Assembly (NCBI RefSeq): GCF_020497125.1 | Contig: NC_059080.1 | Location: forward strand, 72,398,618 to 72,462,617 | Reading direction: 5' to 3' | Source of the DNA: Mauremys mutica | Taxonomy: Eukaryota > Chordata > Testudines > Geoemydidae | DNA: 64,000 nt | Shown here: piece after piece, positions 59,498 through 64,000 of the stretch | Layout: each line of letters starts with the position of its first letter | How positions within the stretch are numbered: the stretch's first letter is position 1 | Position numbers and translations under genes: made by a program | The notes under the pieces: generated by a model | Seen by the model: only the letters and a program-made list of their open reading frames with translations | Told to the model about the DNA's origin: nothing | Database searches by the model: none

Positions 59498-60512
59498 ATA
59501 AATGTACATAGATTTTCATTTTTAATTGTATATGCACACAGCCATAATATTTGCTTATACCTGTATCTTATTTGACAGAAAATAGAAATTGCTTGCTTTT
59601 TAAGTTAACTGCAGCTAGTCAGTTTTTCCTCACTTTGCAACTGCAGGGTGTGTGTGTGTGTGTGGGGGGGTGACTGTAGGACACATTTTATAACTCCATG
59701 GGCTGCTTTTGATACATGATCCAAAGCCCATTGCAACACTGCATGCAACACAGTATACATAGGTGTAATCATAGGAGATGGCAGAGGGGAACATCTCCCC
59801 TTCACTTTCAGGCTGTGAGGGAGGGGGCTGACAATGCCATTCCCTTTGTCCCCTCTCTGTCCCCTGATTTTTGTTGGCTGCGTAGGGGAGAGGACAGAGA
59901 GGAGAAGCTAAGAATAAAAGGTATTACCACATCAGCTAATAGATAGGGCTTGAGGCAGCGTGGCAGCTGTAATAGTACCCTCCTGCCAACAGAGGGCTCT
60001 CTGTCCCCCCTTCTCCCATTGCTGGACAGGCATGGCAGGATCCTTATATGGGCCCTTCCCCTCCACTTATGAGGGACTGAGGAGCTGAATGGGTGTGGCT
60101 CCTTCTATTCCCCTCCCTTAGGCCAAAACCAGGGGACACAGCTATGGGGGTTCTGGGGCCAGGACAAAGGGGGGACAGCTGTTGGGGTGCACAGGCACTG
60201 GAGAGGACATAGGGGAAACCAAGAGGGATATTTTGGGAAAGGGACAAGAAGCTGGAAGGATGTGGAGGAGGTGAAAGAGCCTGGGGCGAGAGGCAGTTTG
60301 GGGAAGAGAGAATAAGGGGCTTTGAGTTGAGAGGGTTAGAATGAGTCTGGAGAGAAAGATGGGAGAGACGGGGGAGATTCATGGAGATGAGCCTGGGAGT
60401 TGAGGAGAAGACATTCTAGGAGTTTGTTGGAAATGGGGCGGGGGGGTGTCTAGGAAGACCGTACATCAAGAGGAGTTGGCAAGAGAAAAAAAATAAACTG
60501 ATGGCGTTAGCA

Positions 60513-60718
60513 CAATGGTTCTCAAAGTTTTATACTGGTGACCCCTTTCACATTGAAAGCCTCAGAGTGTGACCCCTTCTTATAAATTAAAATCACTTTT
60601 TATATATTGAACACCATTATAAATGCTGGAGGCAAAGCGGGGCTTGGGGTTTGCAACCCCCCATGTAAGAACCTTGTGACCCCCTGAGGGGTCCCAACCC
60701 CCAGTTTGAGAACCCCAG
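60513..60718. mobile_element. hAT-type MITE, 8-bp target duplication with one CpG decay
   Basis: Flanks are CGTTAGCA (60505-60512) and CATTAGCA (60719-60726), differing by a G-to-A at a CpG. The termini CAATGGTTCTCAAAG and GTTTGAGAACCCCAG are inverted. The interior has GGTGACCCCTTTCACATTG and CTTGTGACCCCCTGAGGGGTC. Confidence 0.85.
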
Positions 60719-61840
60719 CATTAGCAGGAGGGTGGGCATGCAATGAGCCGCCTGAACACTACAGCGCAGGATGGGAGCCAGTCAAAAACTGCACCGCTGG
60801 TAGGAGGCCAAGGTAAGTGTGTGCTGGGGGCCTTTTTTAAGGGCAATGGAGAGAAAACAACAAGTGTGGGAACCTTTTTTGGTGTTGCAGTGAAGGGAGG
60901 TCTCATGGCATTGCAGGGGAATATCCCTGACATCTCCCTGATCCCAATTTTGTACCAGAATTACTCCACTGATAGTGTCCCAGTTCTTCTCAATCTCATT
61001 TGAAACCTCCAGTCAGATTTCTCTAGAGAACACAGATACAGTTTTCATGTTAGCTATTTATTTCTACATATTACATTTTGCAGTTCAATAGTTTTGGTCT
61101 GGTTTCCTTGGACAGGATGAAAAAAAGAGAGAACTGATTCCTTTATACCTAAGGGTACTCCAGATATAAGGAAAGAGTCATACAGGCAAGGCTCCCTGCC
61201 CTGATGAGAGTTAATTATACATCAATGTTTTGATATCATTGTGATCTCTAATAGAATCAATAAAATGATACCAAGTAGAATAGAAAAGCAGAAGAAAATT
61301 ATTTACAGAAATGCTGCAGATTTTGTGGAAATTTCTTTAAAGGATTTTTTGGGGGCAGGGAACTTCATTTAGATCTCACCAGAATTTCCAAAAAGATTTC
61401 TTTCCATATTCATCACTCTTGGCTTTTTCCACACAACTTGTAGTTTCTGATTTATCCTTTTGGGAAAGACCAAACATCAAATCTTTTTTCCACCAGTTGA
61501 GCTCAGTGAGAGCCTGAACTACACCTTGCTTCATGTTGCAAACACATTTTTCTAGAGGCATTACATCCAGAGCCTCTTCAATGGAAGTGTTGCTCGGATA
61601 AGAAACACAAAAATTGTTCCTTAATTATTCCTTGCAGAGATTTCTGCCATCCTGTCTCACAGCTGTGAATTAACTACCTTTTGATGAGGGATTCTGGGAT
61701 TAGAGGTACTCTAGTTTGTGACAGATAACCAGTATGTTAAAAGCTCAGACCATCTGAGAAGTTACAACAATCTACAATATGTGACTAAGTTATGTCAGAC
61801 CTTACATGTCTTAATGAGTTTGGAAAGATAGTCCTTGTCA

Positions 61841-62350
61841 CAGGGCGGCTGACCCCTTAAGGGGAGTTGGGCCCAGACTCATCTGTGATGACTCAGCTAC
61901 CTCCCAGCTGAGACTGAAAAGCTAGGGATCAGGTGATGATTATGAAAGCCAGGGAGACAGTTGTGAAACTAAAAGAGAACCTATAGGAAGCAGTTTGGTC
62001 TCTAGAGCAGCGTAATTCCCAGGCAGAGAGCTGGTAGGAGAACTGAGGCAAGAGCTTCCAGAAGCAAGAAGGCTCTGGTAGGAAGCCCCTGGATTTGGGA
62101 GTAAGGAGGAAGAGGAGGGTTTGCAAATAATTCTCAGGCAGGTGTCCTACAGAGTGGAAACCTGCAGGGAGCAGTAGGCCTCTGTAGAAAACTCTGGAGT
62201 AAGAGGTGGGGATGATTGATGTGCTGTGCTAGCTTTCTGTAGAAATAATAAAGCTAAAGCCCTGGGGAAAAGAGCCTGAACCAGATTCTGGGTGTGGTGT
62301 CATTCCATCCTGTTCTGGGGAGGCAGGCCAGCAGCCGCCAGTTCTCTACA
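61841..62350 (+). mobile_element. Possible solo LTR
   Basis: A GC-richer block starts near TGTCACAGGGCGGCTGACC and includes AATAATAAAGCTAAAGCCCT (polyadenylation-like, about 62246) followed by CTGGGTGTGGTGTCATTCC. It ends around TCTCTACA. This arrangement resembles turtle gypsy LTR U3-R-U5. I found no matching 4-6-bp flanks, so the call is weak. Confidence 0.35.
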
Positions 62351-62889
62351 AGAAACTTCATCACCACTGGCATCCTCCTGATACCTTTGGTGTACTAAAG
62401 CCATTGCTCAACAAAGGCTTATGTTCTTCCTCTATCTATGCAAATAGAGACTTTTTTTGTACATAAAGGATTTTTGCTTATGGTATAATGCTGTAAAGAT
62501 GTAGTCCTCACCCTCAGCATATCACCAAATGCTTCTTTTGTAAGTTTAGTCATCCCTTAGGCTTGCTACAATTCCTTCATTTCAATGGATATGCATATAC
62601 TAATTTATATTCTTCTACTGTGCTCATTAAAAGTGTAAATGGTTAACTGACAGCCCTATGTCATTTTCTGAGAAAGAGCAAGAGAAATTATGTGGTATGG
62701 TAAAAAGGTTTGGCTGCATCTCGTAAAGTTACACCAGGGTTGAATGTAGTTCATGGTATACCAGTTACATTACATGGCCAAATCAAGGAGCTTTTACACA
62801 GGCAAAACTCCTGTAGTAACCAAAGGGAGGGTTGACTTCACAAGAACTGTAGGATCAGGCCCTATATCTGGTCAGTCAGTTCCATTGCT

Positions 62890-63480
62890 TTTTTTCAAAC
62901 TATGTATCAACAAATAAATAATAATAATAAAAAATTAGAGCCAGTTGAGAATTTTCCGTCAGAATGATTGTTCCACAGAAAATGAAATTTAAGTTTGTTA
63001 AAAAAAATTTGATTTTCTGCTGGGAAAATCTAAATGAAATATTTCATTTTGGGTTGGTTTGATCAGAATCAGGAGACTTGTATTTTGAACTGACCTGGAA
63101 AATTTTAAACTGCAATTCTCTATCAGCACATTGCATCATGGGAGTTGTAGTTCAGGCCCTCAATCTCTCCTACAGGACAGGCTCCCTAGAGGACTACATG
63201 TCCCATAGTGTAATGTGACTTTTGCCTCTAGCCAAGCATCGTGGAAGTCACATGTCTGTTGTGACCATTGGTACATTATGGGAGATGAAGTCTGGCCATT
63301 AGGGAGAATGAGGGCATCATGCTTCTGAACTACAACTCCCATAAGGCAATGTGCCACTATGGGAAAATGCATTTTAATATTGAACTGATTCAAAGCAAAG
63401 TGTTTCAAGTCAGCTCACTAAACTGAAATGAAACATTTTGATTTGGGGATGTCAAAATGTTTCATTTTGATCAAAAATTT
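62890..63480. repeat. Large palindromic ancient repeat with Staf/ZNF143-like motifs
   Basis: The outer parts are loosely inverted (AAATGAAATATTTCATTTTG on the left; CAAAATGTTTCATTTTGATC on the right). Inside are four copies of an ACTACAACTCCCATAAKGCAATG-like motif in alternating orientation: reverse at 63133-63153, forward at 63193-63215, reverse at 63272-63291 and forward at 63327-63354. It looks like an old foldback MITE. The motif resembles the Staf/ZNF143 binding sequence. Confidence 0.55.
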
Positions 63481-64000
63481 TGAAACAGACAAAAAAATGT
63501 CATGGATTGTTACATGAAAAAATTCCTAATTTCAATTTTTCATCCCAATTTGGAACAAAAACAAATGCTGAAATGTTAGAATTTCTCACTGGACAAAAGT
63601 TCCAAATTTCACTCAGCTCTTTTAAAAAAAATCTACCGGTAATACTCTTTTCTGTCTTGAGACAACAATGAAAACACGATGTCAAATTCAGTTTGCAGTT
63701 ACACTTCTGAGATGCTTTTGAGATTAGGCTTGGTTAAAAGAGTCTAATTGAAGTACAATCTGGTCCTCTGTCTAGCATCAAATTTGGGAAGCACAGAAGT
63801 TTTCTGGGTCATAGATTTTCTGCAGTTCATATTGGTCCCTTCTTTTAACTGCGACTTTTTTATCAAGATTAGGGAGGTTTTCCGAGTTAGTTTCTCTTCC
63901 CAGAAAGCAAAAGAATCTTAGCACAAATATACAGCAAGAACAGAAGCTGGCTCATCCCAGACTTGAAAAAGACACTGAGAAATAGTAGTGTTTGTTGATG

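Larger units (their letters stand above)
59068..64000 (-). other. SLC16A14: SLC16A14 upstream intron (and possibly beyond)
   Basis: This is the region where the N-terminal coding exons should be, if they are close. I saw no stretch resembling the expected helices TM1-TM4 (WVSSL..GPFIGLFIN-type). It holds a (GT)n run at 59648-59664, a MIR with insert (59296-59497), a hAT MITE (60513-60718), an LTR-like block (61841-62350) and a palindromic repeat (62890-63480). A fragment near 59125-59165 (CCAAACTCTGCAGCAGCGAG) may be a hAT end. The rest is AT-rich single-copy. Confidence 0.5.

Overview
The window looks like turtle (Testudines) nuclear DNA. Two vertebrate genes with normal introns are present: FBXO36 on the + strand (exons 2-4 of 4) and SLC16A14 on the - strand (its last two coding exons). 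They converge tail to tail, as they do in the human FBXO36-SLC16A14 neighbourhood on chromosome 2q. The repeats fit a turtle: CR1 LINEs, a Penelope-like element with a GIY-YIG endonuclease, PIF/Harbinger and many hAT-type non-autonomous elements, a solo ERV-type LTR, a sushi-like Ty3/Gypsy remnant and ancient MIR SINEs. No tRNA, rRNA, CRISPR or prokaryote-style operon was seen. Most open frames in the window are chance or lie in repeats.

Layout. 1-20349 is FBXO36 intron 1 (exon 1 probably lies upstream of the window). It holds several MITEs, a CR1 copy with a 5' inversion (8375-9620), a decayed CR1 (12262-14735) and a 5'-truncated Penelope-like element (18512-19876). FBXO36 exon 2 is 20350-20458. 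Intron 2 (20459-36567) holds a solo LTR (24163-30181, 5-bp target duplication AGGTA) split by a 4.9-kb PIF/Harbinger element (24663-29524, target duplication TAA), two Penelope-like fragments with 12-14-bp target duplications, a gypsy gag-pro-RT remnant (32110-34090) and a long hAT-type element (35347-36216). Exon 3, carrying the F-box, is 36568-36740. Exon 4 with the stop codon is 41162-41353.

Between the two gene ends lies a nearly complete CR1 LINE on the - strand (43893-48543). It has an esterase-type ORF1, an EN-RT ORF2 with one frameshift, and a duplicated block in its 5' region. SLC16A14 follows on the - strand: 3' UTR (to 51620), last coding exon (51621-51769), a 6.3-kb intron, and the large MFS exon (58075-59067). 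Its N-terminal exons were not found and are expected beyond 64000.

How the parts work together. Each host gene stands alone: an SCF substrate-receptor candidate and an orphan monocarboxylate-family transporter. The more unusual content is in the mobile elements: a twin-priming-type CR1 inversion, Penelope-like insertions with inverted pLTR ends and clear target duplications, a transposon nested in an LTR, and an array of four alternating-orientation Staf/ZNF143-like motifs near 63.1-63.4 kb.
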